Shown: positions 1 through 8,812, counted from the stretch's first letter. The stretch is DNA of 64,000 nucleotides from Variovorax paradoxus (GCF_009755665.1 NZ_CP046622.1:806001-870000), one strand, 5' to 3'. Made by a program: numbers and translations. The notes: a model not told the origin generated them from the sequence alone.

Positions 1-540
1 CTCGGCGCGGGCCTTGGCGCAGGCGAGCGCTTCGGGCCCATCGCATGGCTCGGCTTCGTGCTGGCGGCGGGAGGGCTGGTCTACCTGGTGTTGCCCGGTG
101 TTGCTGCACCGCCGCTCCTGGGCGCCGTGCTGATGGCCGTCGCCGGCGTCGCGTGGGGCGTGTATTCGCTCCGTGGTCGTGGCGTGCCCAACCCTTTGGC
201 CGCCACCTCGCGCAACTTCTTGCGGGCGGTGCCGCTGGCCCTGGCGCTCAGCGTCGTTTTTGTGGCGCGCGCCCATGCGGACGCGACCGGCATTGCGTTG
301 GCCGTGGCCTCCGGCGCGCTGACTTCGGGCCTCGGCTATGTGGTCTGGTATGCGGCACTGGCCCGCCTTTCGGCCATGCAGGCGGCCACCGTGCAGCTGT
401 CGGTGCCGCTCCTGGCTGCGTTCGGCGGCGTGCTGCTGCTATCCGAAGCGATCACGCCGCGGCTCGCGGCCGCATCGGTGGCCATCCTGGGTGGCATTGC
501 CATCGTGCTGAGCCAGAAGTCGCGCAACGCACGCCGCTAG
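1..540 (+). CDS. EamA/DMT-family permease, 3' part
   Basis: This is the C-terminal 179 residues of a drug/metabolite-transporter superfamily permease; the start lies before the window. The frame stays open from base 1 to the TAG at 538-540. The protein is almost entirely hydrophobic, with about five membrane helices, and keeps the signature of the second EamA repeat, ASGALTSGLGYVVWYAAL, near the end. The C-terminus is short and basic (SQKSRNARR), as expected for a cytoplasmic tail. The family exports or exchanges small metabolites in the inner membrane; the substrate cannot be read from sequence. It converges on the Ldh-family gene with only 22 bp between the stops. Confidence 0.85.
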   Translation, partial: LGAGLGAGERFGPIAWLGFVLAAGGLVYLVLPGVAAPPLLGAVLMAVAGVAWGVYSLRGRGVPNPLAATSRNFLRAVPLALALSVVFVARAHADATGIALAVASGALTSGLGYVVWYAALARLSAMQAATVQLSVPLLAAFGGVLLLSEAITPRLAAASVAILGGIAIVLSQKSRNARR

Positions 541-562
541 AGGGCTGCGGGAGCGAAGCCTT

Positions 563-1621
563 CTACGCGATTGCGACGCCCACCTTCGAGCCGGCCCCGA
601 CGATTTCTCCCCACGTTGCATCGTCCAGCCAGATGCCGCTGCGCTCGCGCGCCATACGTGCGGCGCGCTCGGGTTCGCCCGCGATCTGCACCTGGTCGAA
701 GCCTTCGCCCGGTGGGCTCTGGCGCAGCCAGTCGACGAAGGCTGTCGCTTCCTTCGCGAAGCTTTCCTGCGTTCCCAGCTTCGCGGGATCGATCAGGATG
801 GTCAGCATGCCGTTGAGCACTGTGCGCGCCGTATCGGCCGGGCGGTGCCAGGTGCCGCCGCCTGTGAGTGCACCGCCCAACAACTCGCAGGCCATGGCCA
901 TGCCGTAGCCCTTGTGCTCGCCGAAGGTCATGAGCGCACCGAAGAGGCCGTTGGATTGCGGCACCACCACCACGCCCGGGTCGTTGGTGGGCGCGCCGCG
1001 CTCGTCGATCAGGTAGCCGTCGGGCACACGCTCGCCCTTGTTGTGCGCAACGCGCATCTTTCCTTGGGCCACGCGGCTGGTCGCAAAGTCGAGCAGAAAG
1101 GGCTCGGCCCCCGCCAGAGGAATGCCGATGCAGCACGGATTGGTGCCAAAGCGCCCGTCACCGCCGCCCCACGGCGCCACGACGGGCCGCGAGAGCACGT
1201 TGACGAAGTGCATCGACACCAGGCCTTCAGCCGTCGCCATTTCGGCAAAGTGCCCGATACGGCCCAGGTGGTGCGCATTCGCGAGCGTGAAGATGCAGCT
1301 GCCGTGCTGCTTTGCCCGTGCGATGCCGAGTTCCATCGCCTGCACGCCCACGATCTGGCCGTAGCCATGCTGGCCGTCGAGCGCGAGCATCGTGCCGATG
1401 TCGGCATTGACCTTGACCGATGCATTGGGCACGAGCCCGCCTTCGGCCACCGCATCGACATAGCGCGGCAACATGCCCACGCCATGCGAATCATGGCCGC
1501 TCAAGTTGGCGAGCACCAGGTTGGCGGCCACCTGTTCGGCCTCGGCCGGTGTGCTGCCGGCAGCAGTCAGGATCTGCGCGCATTGCGATCTCAACGTAGC
1601 GGCGGGAAGGGTCTTGGGCAT
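563..1621 (-). CDS. Ldh-family (malate/L-lactate dehydrogenase-type) NAD(P)-dependent oxidoreductase
   Basis: The 352-aa protein belongs to the Ldh_2 family (YlbC, ureidoglycolate and malate dehydrogenases), which uses a fold distinct from classical LDH. It shows the family signature GHDSHGVGMLPRY with the presumed catalytic His46, then HHLGRIGHFAEMA, FGTNPCC and GEHKGYGMAMACELLGGALT. Members reduce 2-oxo acids or oxidise 2-hydroxy acids in the cytoplasm. It is the last gene of the minus-strand TRAP/dehydratase set, 144 bp beyond the dehydratase stop with a repeat between. It may handle a 2-hydroxy acid such as lactate released by the pathway; this is inference from position. Confidence 0.88.
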   Translation of the reverse strand: MPKTLPAATLRSQCAQILTAAGSTPAEAEQVAANLVLANLSGHDSHGVGMLPRYVDAVAEGGLVPNASVKVNADIGTMLALDGQHGYGQIVGVQAMELGIARAKQHGSCIFTLANAHHLGRIGHFAEMATAEGLVSMHFVNVLSRPVVAPWGGGDGRFGTNPCCIGIPLAGAEPFLLDFATSRVAQGKMRVAHNKGERVPDGYLIDERGAPTNDPGVVVVPQSNGLFGALMTFGEHKGYGMAMACELLGGALTGGGTWHRPADTARTVLNGMLTILIDPAKLGTQESFAKEATAFVDWLRQSPPGEGFDQVQIAGEPERAARMARERSGIWLDDATWGEIVGAGSKVGVAIA

Positions 1622-1659
1622 CAGTTGACTCCATGGGTTTGATCAAGGGCCGCGCAGCA

Positions 1660-1765
1660 AGGCCCGTTCGTGAAACACCGCGGAACCGGCTTTGCCGGGC
1701 CGCTGGTGTTGCCCCCGGTAGGGGGAGGGAGAAGCGACACGAAGTGCGCGTAGCCTGGGGGCGAG
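1660..1765. repeat. Comamonadaceae-type intergenic palindromic repeat, copy 1
   Basis: This roughly 105-bp stretch carries the core CACCGCGGAACCGGCTTTGC followed by CGGGCCGC, then a G/C-rich hairpin (CCCCC...GGGGG). A second copy lies at 5303-5414. It ends directly against the stop codon of the dehydratase gene (TAG, 1768-1766 on the minus strand). Both copies sit in gaps of the same minus-strand gene set. The core can form an RNA hairpin, so a role in mRNA 3'-end protection is possible but not shown. Confidence 0.75.
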
Positions 1766-3292
1766 CTACATCACGGCGCCGACTTGCCACGGCACAAATT
1801 CGTTCTGGCCGTAGCCATGTTTCTCGCTCTTCGACGGTTCGCCGGACGCGGTGGCCAGCACCAGCTCGAAGATGCGCTGGCCCATCTCCTGGATCGAACT
1901 GCTGCCATCCACGATCTCGCCGCAGTTGATGTCCATGTCCTCTTCCTGCCGCTGCCAGAGCGCCGAGTTGGTCGCGAGCTTGAGCGAAGGAGAGGGCGCG
2001 CAGCCATACGCCGAGCCGCGCCCCGTCGTGAAGCAGATGATGTTGGCGCCGCCGGCTACCTGCCCGGTGGCGCTCACGGGGTCGTAGCCCGGGGTGTCCA
2101 TGTAGACGAAGCCATGTGCCGTCACTGGTTCGGCATATTCGTACACCGCCTCGAGGTTGCTGGTGCCGCCCTTGGCCACCGCGCCGAGCGACTTCTCGAG
2201 AATCGTCGTGAGGCCGCCCGCCTTGTTGCCCGGCGAGGGGTTGTTGTTCATCTCGCCTTCGTTGATCTCGGTGTAGTGCTCCCACCACTTGATGCGGTCC
2301 ACCAGCTTCTGGCCGACCTCGCGCCGCACCGCGCGGCGCGTGAGCAGGTGCTCGGCGCCATAGACCTCAGGCGTTTCGCTGAGGATGGCCGTGCCGCCAT
2401 GCGCGACCAGCAGGTCGACCGCCGCACCCAGAGCCGGGTTGGCGCTGATGCCCGAATAGCCGTCGGAGCCGCCGCACTGCAGGCCGATGGTGATGTGCGC
2501 GGCGCTGCACGGTTCGCGCTTCACTGCGTTGGCGCGCGGCAGCATCTCGTTGATGAGCGCAATGCCCTTCTCGACCGTCTTGCGCGTGCCGCCGGTGTCC
2601 TGGATGTTGAAGGTGCGGAAGTTCTCGCCCTCGGCCAGGTGGCCCGTTGCGAGCCACGCATTGATCTGGTTCGCCTCGCAGCCCAGGCCCACCACCAGCA
2701 CGCCCGCAAAGTTGGGGTGGGTGGCGTAGCCCGTGAGCGTGCGCTCCAGGATCTGCATGCCCATGCCTTGCGTGTCCATGCCGCAACCCGTGCCGTGCGT
2801 GAGCGCCACGATGCCGTCGACGTTCGGGTAGTCCGCCAGCGCAGCCGGATTTGTCTTGCGCGAAAAGTGGTCCGCAATGGCGCGCGCCGCGGTGGCCGAG
2901 CAGTTCACGCTCGTCAGCACGCCGATGTAGTTGCGCGTGGCCACGCGGCCGTCCGCCCGCTTGATGCCCATGAAGGTAGCCTCGCGCTTTGCAGGTGCCG
3001 GCTTCACGTCGGCTCCGAAGGCGTAATCGCGTTCGAAGTCGCCCTTGTCCGGGCCCATGTCGAGGTTGTGCGTGTGCACATGCTCGCCGGCCGCAATGGG
3101 CTTGCTCGCAAAGCCGATGATCTGGTTGTAGCGGCGCACCGGCTCACCCGCGGCAATGGCGTGCGTGGCCACCTTGTGGCCGGCAGGAATGAGGCCGCGC
3201 ACGGCGAAGTCTTCGACCTTGGCGCCGCCGACCAGCTGGCTGCGCGCGATCACGACATCGTCGGCCGGATGCAGGCGAATGAAGGGATTCAT
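1766..3292 (-). CDS. UxaA/GarD-family sugar-acid dehydratase (altronate/galactarate dehydratase type)
   Basis: The 508-aa protein has an N-terminal SAF domain (about residues 1-85), which in the family binds metal or substrate, followed by the large UxaA/GarD catalytic region. Visible signatures are VATRNYIGVL, VALTHGTGCGMD, VVGLGCEANQI, GLQCGGSDGYSGISANPALG and TGRGSAYGCAPSPSLK. The family removes water from aldonic or aldaric acids (altronate, galactarate) to give 2-keto-3-deoxy acids. The start MNPFIRL was chosen because the SAF domain begins there; an upstream in-frame Met would add 22 unrelated residues. It lies 22 bp after dctM. The product would feed the SDR and FAH enzymes encoded divergently. 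The exact substrate is unknown. Confidence 0.9.
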   Translation of the reverse strand: MNPFIRLHPADDVVIARSQLVGGAKVEDFAVRGLIPAGHKVATHAIAAGEPVRRYNQIIGFASKPIAAGEHVHTHNLDMGPDKGDFERDYAFGADVKPAPAKREATFMGIKRADGRVATRNYIGVLTSVNCSATAARAIADHFSRKTNPAALADYPNVDGIVALTHGTGCGMDTQGMGMQILERTLTGYATHPNFAGVLVVGLGCEANQINAWLATGHLAEGENFRTFNIQDTGGTRKTVEKGIALINEMLPRANAVKREPCSAAHITIGLQCGGSDGYSGISANPALGAAVDLLVAHGGTAILSETPEVYGAEHLLTRRAVRREVGQKLVDRIKWWEHYTEINEGEMNNNPSPGNKAGGLTTILEKSLGAVAKGGTSNLEAVYEYAEPVTAHGFVYMDTPGYDPVSATGQVAGGANIICFTTGRGSAYGCAPSPSLKLATNSALWQRQEEDMDINCGEIVDGSSSIQEMGQRIFELVLATASGEPSKSEKHGYGQNEFVPWQVGAVM

Positions 3293-3314
3293 CGTGGAAC
3301 TCGTGTTGTGTGGG

Positions 3315-4709
3315 TCAGAAGAACATTTTGGGCAACCACAGTACCAATGAAGGCACATAGGTAATCACGAATAAGGCCAGCAGCAGCGGAATGAGCCACG
3401 GCAGGATCGCCATCGTCGTGCGCTCGAAGCTCAGGCCCGCCACGCGCGCCAGCACGAACAGCACCATGCCCATCGGCGGATGCAGCAGGCCGATCATCAA
3501 GTTCAGCACCATCACCAGGCCGAAGTGGATCGGGTCGACGCCCAGCTGTGTGGCAATCGGCAGCAGGATGGGAACCAAAATGGTGATGGCGGCGGTGGGC
3601 TCCAGGAAGCAGCCCACGAACAGCATCAGCAGGTTGGCCAGCAGCAGGAACACCCAGGCTTCCTTGGTGAAGCCCAGCACCCAGCTGGCGATGTCGGTGG
3701 TCACGCCGGTAGCGGTGAGCATCCAGCCGAAGATCGAGGCGGCCGCCACGATGAACAGTACGGTCGACGTGGTCTCGATGGTGTCGAGGCACACCTTGAC
3801 GAACATCTTCCACGAGAGCGTCTTGTACCAGGCAAAGCCCAGGATCATGGCCCATACGCAGGCGGCAATCGCGCCCTCTGTGGGCGTGAAAAGGCCCGTG
3901 CTCATGCCGCCGATCAGCAGCACCGGCGTCATGATCGGCAGCAGCGCCTCGAACTTGAAGATCCTGTCGAGCACGAAGAGCGAGGCCAGGCCCGCAAATA
4001 CGGTGAGCTGCGGCGGCGTGCCCAGCTTCGAAACCAGGAGCCAGATCAGGAGAGGCCAGCCGACCACCACGGCCAACTCGCACATGGCCTTGAAGAAGCG
4101 CGTGCTCGAGAACTTGACGTCGCCGCCCCAGCCGTTGCGATGGGCAAAGTACGCCACGGTGAGCATCATCAGAATGCCCAGCAACGCGCCCGGCAGGATG
4201 CCCGCGAGGAACAGCGCACCTACCGACACGTTGGCCATCATCCCGTAGATCACGAACGGCAGGCTCGGCGGAATGATCGGGCCCAGCGTGGCCGAAGCCG
4301 CGGTCACGCCCACCGCGAACTCGGTCGAGTAGCCGTGCTCCTTCATCGCCTTGATCTCGATGGTGCCCAGGCCCGCCGCATCGGCAATGGCGGTGCCGCT
4401 CATGCCGGCAAAGATCACCGAACCGAGCACGTTCACATGGCCCAGGCCCCCTTTGAGCCAACCCACCAGCGCCAGCGCGAAGTTGTAGATGCGGGTGGTG
4501 ATGCCCGCGTTGTTCATCAGGTTGCCGGCCAGGATGAAGAAGGGCACCGCCAGCAGCGGAAAGCTGTCGATGCCGCTCACCATGCGGTGGATGACGACGA
4601 ATGGCGGCAGGCTGCCGCTCACGAGGATGTAGGCCAGCGAGGCGCCGGCCATGGCCACGGCCACCGGAATGCCGCCCGCCATGAAGATCAGGAAGAATAT
4701 TTTGAGCAT
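3315..4709 (-). CDS. TRAP transporter large permease, DctM type
   Basis: The 464-aa integral membrane protein has about 12 hydrophobic segments. TRAP large-subunit motifs are visible: VPFFILAGNLMNNAGIT, FAGMSGTAIADAAGLGTIEI and SATLGPIIPPSLPFVIYG. It is the sodium-driven transport channel that accepts ligand from the DctP binding protein. It follows dctQ by 18 bp and precedes the dehydratase by 22 bp, so the three are very probably one transcript. The companion enzymes suggest an aldonic or uronic acid substrate rather than a C4-dicarboxylate. Confidence 0.95.
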   Translation of the reverse strand: MLKIFFLIFMAGGIPVAVAMAGASLAYILVSGSLPPFVVIHRMVSGIDSFPLLAVPFFILAGNLMNNAGITTRIYNFALALVGWLKGGLGHVNVLGSVIFAGMSGTAIADAAGLGTIEIKAMKEHGYSTEFAVGVTAASATLGPIIPPSLPFVIYGMMANVSVGALFLAGILPGALLGILMMLTVAYFAHRNGWGGDVKFSSTRFFKAMCELAVVVGWPLLIWLLVSKLGTPPQLTVFAGLASLFVLDRIFKFEALLPIMTPVLLIGGMSTGLFTPTEGAIAACVWAMILGFAWYKTLSWKMFVKVCLDTIETTSTVLFIVAAASIFGWMLTATGVTTDIASWVLGFTKEAWVFLLLANLLMLFVGCFLEPTAAITILVPILLPIATQLGVDPIHFGLVMVLNLMIGLLHPPMGMVLFVLARVAGLSFERTTMAILPWLIPLLLALFVITYVPSLVLWLPKMFF

Positions 4710-4727
4710 GCAGTGTTCTCGTCGGGC

Positions 4728-5288
4728 TCAGTGGTCGGCCAGGGTGGATTCGGGACGTTCGAGCACGCTGTAGCCGCGCTTCCAGTGAATGCGTGCCACC
4801 TGTATGGAGCGCCAGGTCATCGCGATGAAGCCGAACAGGCACAGCGCGTAGACGATGTTCATGGGCGCGTCGACGATGGTCATGCGCGTGTTGTTGCCGA
4901 TCTTCAGCATCATCTGCACGGTCATGATCACGGCCGCAACGAAGAATGCGGTGCGCAGCACGTCGACCGCGCGGGACATCCATCGGCCCATGGCCGCCGG
5001 CATGTGGCGGTAGAAGAAGTCGACCTGGATTTGGTTGTTCTTCGCGACACCGATGGCGGCGCCGATGAAGACCACCGCAATCAGCATGTAGCGCGCCACT
5101 TCCTCGGTCCACGCGGCCGAGTCGTTCATCACATAGCGCGTGACGAACTGGTAGAACACCGTGAGCCCGAGCATCCAGAAGATCGCGAGCGAGATCCAGC
5201 CTTCGGCGATGGTGTGGGAAAGGTCGACGGCCTCGTCTTCCGCGTGGAAGTGGCCCTCGTCGTCAATGATTTTCTTGTCGTCAGTCAA
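4728..5288 (-). CDS. TRAP transporter small permease, DctQ type
   Basis: The 186-aa protein has four predicted membrane helices and a hydrophilic N-terminus rich in Asp and Glu. It matches the DctQ family, which couples with DctM. I chose a TTG start (TTGACTGACGAC) because GGAG lies six bases upstream and the length then matches the family; an upstream Met would add 15 residues without a ribosome-binding site. It lies between dctP and dctM. The membrane-proximal motif AAWTEEVARYMLIAVVFIG is typical of DctQ. Confidence 0.9.
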   Translation of the reverse strand: MTDDKKIIDDEGHFHAEDEAVDLSHTIAEGWISLAIFWMLGLTVFYQFVTRYVMNDSAAWTEEVARYMLIAVVFIGAAIGVAKNNQIQVDFFYRHMPAAMGRWMSRAVDVLRTAFFVAAVIMTVQMMLKIGNNTRMTIVDAPMNIVYALCLFGFIAMTWRSIQVARIHWKRGYSVLERPESTLADH

Positions 5289-5302
5289 TGCAATCTCCAG
5301 CG

Positions 5303-5414
5303 GCAAGCGAAGCCAAGCCCGTTCGGGAGGCACCGCGGAACCGGCTTTGCCGGGCCGCAGGTGCCGCCCCCTAGAGGGGGAGGCGGCTACACGAAGTGAG
5401 CCGCTTCGGGGGTG
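5303..5414. repeat. Comamonadaceae-type intergenic palindromic repeat, copy 2
   Basis: The same core as at 1660-1765 is present: CACCGCGGAACCGGCTTTGC, CGGGCCGCAGGTG, then CCCCCTAGAGGGGG. It fills the dctP-dctQ gap and abuts the stop codon of dctP (TAG, 5417-5415 on the minus strand). The hairpin downstream of dctP could favour higher levels of the binding protein than of the permeases. That is a known arrangement for transporter operons but is inferred here. Confidence 0.75.
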
Positions 5415-6413
5415 CTACTTGATTGCCGTGATGCGGTCGTAGTCCTGCTGGCGATAGCCGTGGTCCGTGGGCTTGGTGTTCTTCAGCACGGCTTCGCGGA
5501 ACGCGGCCTTGTCCACCGTGATCACGTTGTTGCCCTTCTTCTTGAACTCCTCAACCAGGCGGGCTTCCGAAGCGATGATGTCGCGGCCCGTCTTTTCAGC
5601 GGCTTCCTGCATCACCTCGGTGAAGATCTTCTTCTCGTCGGCCGAAAGCTTGCCCCACAGCTGGCCGGAGGTCACCGTCAGCAGCGAGTCGACGATGTGG
5701 CCCGTGAGCGAGATGTTCTTCTGCACCTCGAAGAACTTCTTGGCCTCGATGGTCGGCAGCGGGTTTTCCTGCGCATCGACCGTGTTGTTCTGCAGTGCGA
5801 GGTAGACCTCCGCAAAGGCGATGGGCGTGGCGTTGGCGCCCAGCGCCTTCGGGAAGGCCAGGTAGGCCGGCGCGTCAGGCACGCGGATCTTCAGGCCCTT
5901 CATGTCCTCGGGCTTGGTCACCGGCTTGGCCGCGCTCGAGGTAACGTGCCGCGCGCCGTAGTAGTTGAGCGCCGTGATGTGGTTGCCGCTCTTGTCGTCG
6001 TAGCCCTTGGCAAGCTCCTTGAACACATCGCTCTTGGCATACTTCAGCAGATGCTCCGCGTCGCGGAAGATGAACGGAAAGTAGGTCACCGCCAGCGGCT
6101 TGTAGGTGTTGCCCGCAAAGCTCGCGCCGGTCAGCACGATATCGACCGTGCCGAGCGTCATGCCCTGGTTGATGTCTGCTTCCTTGCCCAGGCTGGACGC
6201 CGGGAACACCTGGATGTCGTACTTGCCGTTGGTGCGCTTCTTGATCTCTTCGGCGGCCCACACGGAATACTTGTGGAACGGCTCCGAGGTTTCATACACG
6301 TGCGCCCACTTGAGCTTGGTTTGCGCGCCGGCCATGCCGGCGGTGCCCAGCGCCGTGGCTGCCAGGGTGCAGGCGGCGATGGCTTTCAGGGTGTTGCGTT
6401 TGCTGCTGTTCAT
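5415..6413 (-). CDS. TRAP transporter periplasmic substrate-binding protein, DctP type
   Basis: The 332-aa protein starts with a Sec signal peptide (MNSSKRNTLKAIAACTLAAT, cleavage near AGMAGAQ). It carries the DctP fold motifs FPASSLGKEADINQGM, the ligand-carboxylate arginine region GLKIRVPDAP, and FAEVYLALQNNTVDAQENPL. It captures an organic acid in the periplasm and hands it to DctQM. The start is supported by GGAGA eight bases upstream. It is the first transporter gene after the GntR regulator, 46 bp away. Its ligand is predicted to be a sugar acid from the neighbouring dehydratase. Confidence 0.94.
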   Translation of the reverse strand: MNSSKRNTLKAIAACTLAATALGTAGMAGAQTKLKWAHVYETSEPFHKYSVWAAEEIKKRTNGKYDIQVFPASSLGKEADINQGMTLGTVDIVLTGASFAGNTYKPLAVTYFPFIFRDAEHLLKYAKSDVFKELAKGYDDKSGNHITALNYYGARHVTSSAAKPVTKPEDMKGLKIRVPDAPAYLAFPKALGANATPIAFAEVYLALQNNTVDAQENPLPTIEAKKFFEVQKNISLTGHIVDSLLTVTSGQLWGKLSADEKKIFTEVMQEAAEKTGRDIIASEARLVEEFKKKGNNVITVDKAAFREAVLKNTKPTDHGYRQQDYDRITAIK

Positions 6414-6459
6414 CGGTTTGTCTCCGTTGTAGTGGCTGAAAGAAAATGCTGCTGGCGAT

Positions 6460-7167
6460 TCAGGAAGTTTTTGCGCGGCGCCAGCTCGCGCTGAATCTCT
6501 GGTGGGAGTTGTCCATGTGGATATGCATCGCGACCCGCGCGCCCTCGGCGTCGTGCGCGGCCACCGCGTCGCGAATCGCCTCGTGCTCTGCAATGGCCGA
6601 GCGCCAGGAGGGCACCGTTTCGAAGTAGCCGCCCAGGCGCGTGAAGATCGGGCCGTTGCGCGAGTCCCAGAAGCTCTGCACCGTTTCCACCAGCACGGTA
6701 TTGCCGCTGGCCGAGACGATGGCCACGTGGAATGCGCGGTCGCCGTCCAGCGGCAGCACTTCGCGGTCGGCCAGTTCGCGCATCAGCTCGATGGCGCGGC
6801 TCATGGCGTCGATGTCCTTGCGCTTGCCGATGGTGGCCGCGATGGCGGCGGTTTCGCCCTCGATCACGCGTCGCGCGCGAATCAACTCGAGCGGCCCCCA
6901 CTCCGTGGGCGCCACCGGCTTGCTTGCGCGATGCGAGCGGTCGAGCACATACACGCCCGAACCCGTGCGAACCTCGACCCAGCCTTCGACTTCGAGCGCA
7001 ATCAGCGCCTCGCGCACCGAAGGCCGGCTCACGCCGAGCTGCTTGGCCAGGTCTCGTTCGGCCGGCAGCCGCGCGCCGACCGCGAACTCGCCCTGGCCGA
7101 TCAGCCCGCGGAGCTGGTCGGCAATCTGGCGGTACAAGCGCTGGGGTTCGACGGTCTGTAGCGGCAC
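6460..7167 (-). CDS. GntR-family transcriptional regulator, FCD (FadR) subfamily
   Basis: The 235-aa regulator has an N-terminal winged helix (RLPAERDLAKQLGVSRPSVR, about residues 33-52) and a C-terminal FCD effector domain. Putative metal-binding positions are visible in DRAFHVAIV, EHEAIRDAV and HIHMDNSH. FCD regulators bind sugar acids or organic acids and usually repress. I chose the GTG start at 7167 because it keeps the inverted repeats at 7188-7223 in the promoter region; no good ribosome-binding site is visible, and an ATG at 7251 or 7245 is possible. It lies between the TRAP genes and the divergent SDR genes and probably controls both. Confidence 0.88.
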   Translation of the reverse strand: MPLQTVEPQRLYRQIADQLRGLIGQGEFAVGARLPAERDLAKQLGVSRPSVREALIALEVEGWVEVRTGSGVYVLDRSHRASKPVAPTEWGPLELIRARRVIEGETAAIAATIGKRKDIDAMSRAIELMRELADREVLPLDGDRAFHVAIVSASGNTVLVETVQSFWDSRNGPIFTRLGGYFETVPSWRSAIAEHEAIRDAVAAHDAEGARVAMHIHMDNSHQRFSASWRRAKTS

Positions 7168-7187
7168 GAGGGGCTTGTTGTTAAGGG

Positions 7188-7223
7188 TTGTCCTGAATTG
7201 GACAAGTGGTAAGGCCAATTCAG
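7188..7223. promoter_or_regulatory. Probable GntR operator: two overlapping inverted repeats
   Basis: Two dyads overlap in the divergent gap. TTGTCC-TGAATT-GGACAA spans 7188-7205. CTGAATTGG-13 nt-CCAATTCAG has arms at 7193-7201 and 7215-7223. Their position between the GntR gene and the SDR operon suggests autoregulation and joint control. Which dyad is bound is not determinable by eye. Confidence 0.6.
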
Positions 7224-7298
7224 AATACGATCCGCACCGCGCCATTGCCATCAGGCCAAACCCTGAACGGCCGGTTCCCATCTTTCAAGGAGACATGC

Positions 7299-8033
7299 AT
7301 GAGACTCAAGGGCAAGACCGTGCTCGTGACGGCAGCCGGACAAGGCATTGGCCATGCGAGCGTGCTCGCCATGGCGGCCGAAGGCGCACAGGTCTGGGCA
7401 ACCGACGTGAACGAGAAGCTGCTCGAGCGCTACGCCGGCGTGGCCAACGTTCGCACGGCCAGGCTCGACGTGCTCGACAAGGACGCCATCGGCGCCTTCT
7501 TCAAGAGTCTTCCCGCGCTCGACGTGCTCTTCAACTGCGCGGGCGTGGTGCACAACGGCACCGCCCTCGACGCTTCCGACAAGGACCTGGAGTTTGCCTT
7601 CAACCTGAACGTGCGCGCGCAGTTCTGGACCATCCAGGCCGCGCTGCCCGGCATGCTGGCCGCAGGAAGCGGCAGCATCATCAACATGGCAAGCGTGTGC
7701 TCGAGCATGAAGGGGCTGCCCAACCGATTCGTCTACGGCACCACCAAGGCCGCGGTGCTCGGCCTCACCAAGAGCGTGGCAGCGGACTTCGTGGCGCGCG
7801 GCATCCGCTGCAACGCCGTGTGCCCCGGCACTGTCGATACGCCTTCGCTCGGCGAGCGCATCAACGCCAATGAAGACCCGGACGCCGCGCGCAAGGCCTT
7901 CATCGCCCGCCAGCCCATGGGACGGCTCGCCCAGGCAGAAGAAATCGCGCCCGTGGTTGTGTTCCTGGCCAGCGACGAATCGGTGTTTGCAACAGGCCAG
8001 GCCTTCACGGTAGACGGCGGCATCACCATATGA
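7299..8033 (+). CDS. SDR oxidoreductase, 2-keto-3-deoxy-L-fuconate dehydrogenase-like
   Basis: The 244-aa short-chain dehydrogenase has the Rossmann motif TAAGQGIGHA (residues 11-20), NCAGVVHNG, the catalytic serine segment NMASVCSSMKG and YGTTKAAV with Tyr and Lys. The TAAGQGIG/NRFVYGTTKAAVLGLTKSV style matches the BDH2/2-keto-3-deoxy-L-fuconate dehydrogenase branch. That branch oxidises the 4-hydroxyl of a 2-keto-3-deoxy acid with NAD. AAGGAGA five bases upstream fixes the start. Its stop overlaps the next SDR start (ATGA). It would make the 2,4-diketo substrate of the FAH hydrolase two genes on; the sugar is inferred. Confidence 0.87.
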   Translation: MRLKGKTVLVTAAGQGIGHASVLAMAAEGAQVWATDVNEKLLERYAGVANVRTARLDVLDKDAIGAFFKSLPALDVLFNCAGVVHNGTALDASDKDLEFAFNLNVRAQFWTIQAALPGMLAAGSGSIINMASVCSSMKGLPNRFVYGTTKAAVLGLTKSVAADFVARGIRCNAVCPGTVDTPSLGERINANEDPDAARKAFIARQPMGRLAQAEEIAPVVVFLASDESVFATGQAFTVDGGITI

Positions 8034-8776
8034 ACCAGCTCGACTTCGCCGGCCGCCACGCCGTGGTGACCGGCGGTGCGGCGGGGCTGGGCTACGGCAT
8101 TGCCGAGCGGCTGATCGCATCGGGCGGCAGCGTCACGCTGTGGGATCGCGACGAGGCCGCGGCACACAAGGCTGCTGCTGCGCTCGGGCCCAAGGCTTTC
8201 GCGGTGAAGGTCGATGTGGCGCAGCAGCCTTCGGTAGCAGCCGCCGTCGCGGCCACGCTGGCGCAATCGCCGCGCATCGATGCGCTGGTCAACAGCGCCG
8301 GCATCACCGGCCCCAACACCAAGCTCTGGGACTATCCGGTCGACGATTGGCGGCAGGTGATGGAAGTCAACATCAACGGCGTCTTTCTCTGCTGCCGCGA
8401 AGTGGTAGCGCAAATGCGCAAGCAGGGCTACGGCCGCATCGTCAACATCGCCTCGGTGGCGGGCAAGGAGGGCAACCCCAACGCCAGCGCTTACAGTGCC
8501 AGCAAGGCCGCCGTCATTGCGCTCACCAAGTCGCTGGGCAAGGAGCTGGCCGACACCGGCATTCGCGTCAACTGCGTAACGCCCGCGGCAGTAAAGACCG
8601 CCATCTTCGACCAGATGACACCGGAGCACATCGCGTTCATGCTTTCCAAGATTCCGATGGGCCGCTTCGGCACGGTGGAAGAGGTGGCTGCGATGGTCGG
8701 CTGGCTCTGCACCGAAGACTGCTCGTTTTCCACCGGCGCCGTGTTCGATCTCTCCGGCGGCCGATCCACTTACTAG
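8030..8776 (+). CDS. SDR family NAD(P)-dependent oxidoreductase
   Basis: The 248-aa protein is a classical SDR: TGGAAGLGYGIAERL cofactor loop, VNSAGITGPN, NIASVAGKEGN and YSASKAAVIALTKSLGKEL with the Tyr-Lys pair. It overlaps the preceding SDR by four bases and precedes the FAH hydrolase by 36 bp, so it is in the same operon. It may oxidise the free sugar (or lactone precursor) to the acid, or act on a stereoisomer of the keto-deoxy acid. The sequence alone does not separate these options. Confidence 0.87.
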   Translation: MNQLDFAGRHAVVTGGAAGLGYGIAERLIASGGSVTLWDRDEAAAHKAAAALGPKAFAVKVDVAQQPSVAAAVAATLAQSPRIDALVNSAGITGPNTKLWDYPVDDWRQVMEVNINGVFLCCREVVAQMRKQGYGRIVNIASVAGKEGNPNASAYSASKAAVIALTKSLGKELADTGIRVNCVTPAAVKTAIFDQMTPEHIAFMLSKIPMGRFGTVEEVAAMVGWLCTEDCSFSTGAVFDLSGGRSTY

Positions 8777-8812
8777 ATAGACAGACAACAGTCTCCCCCA
8801 AGAAAGGACAAC

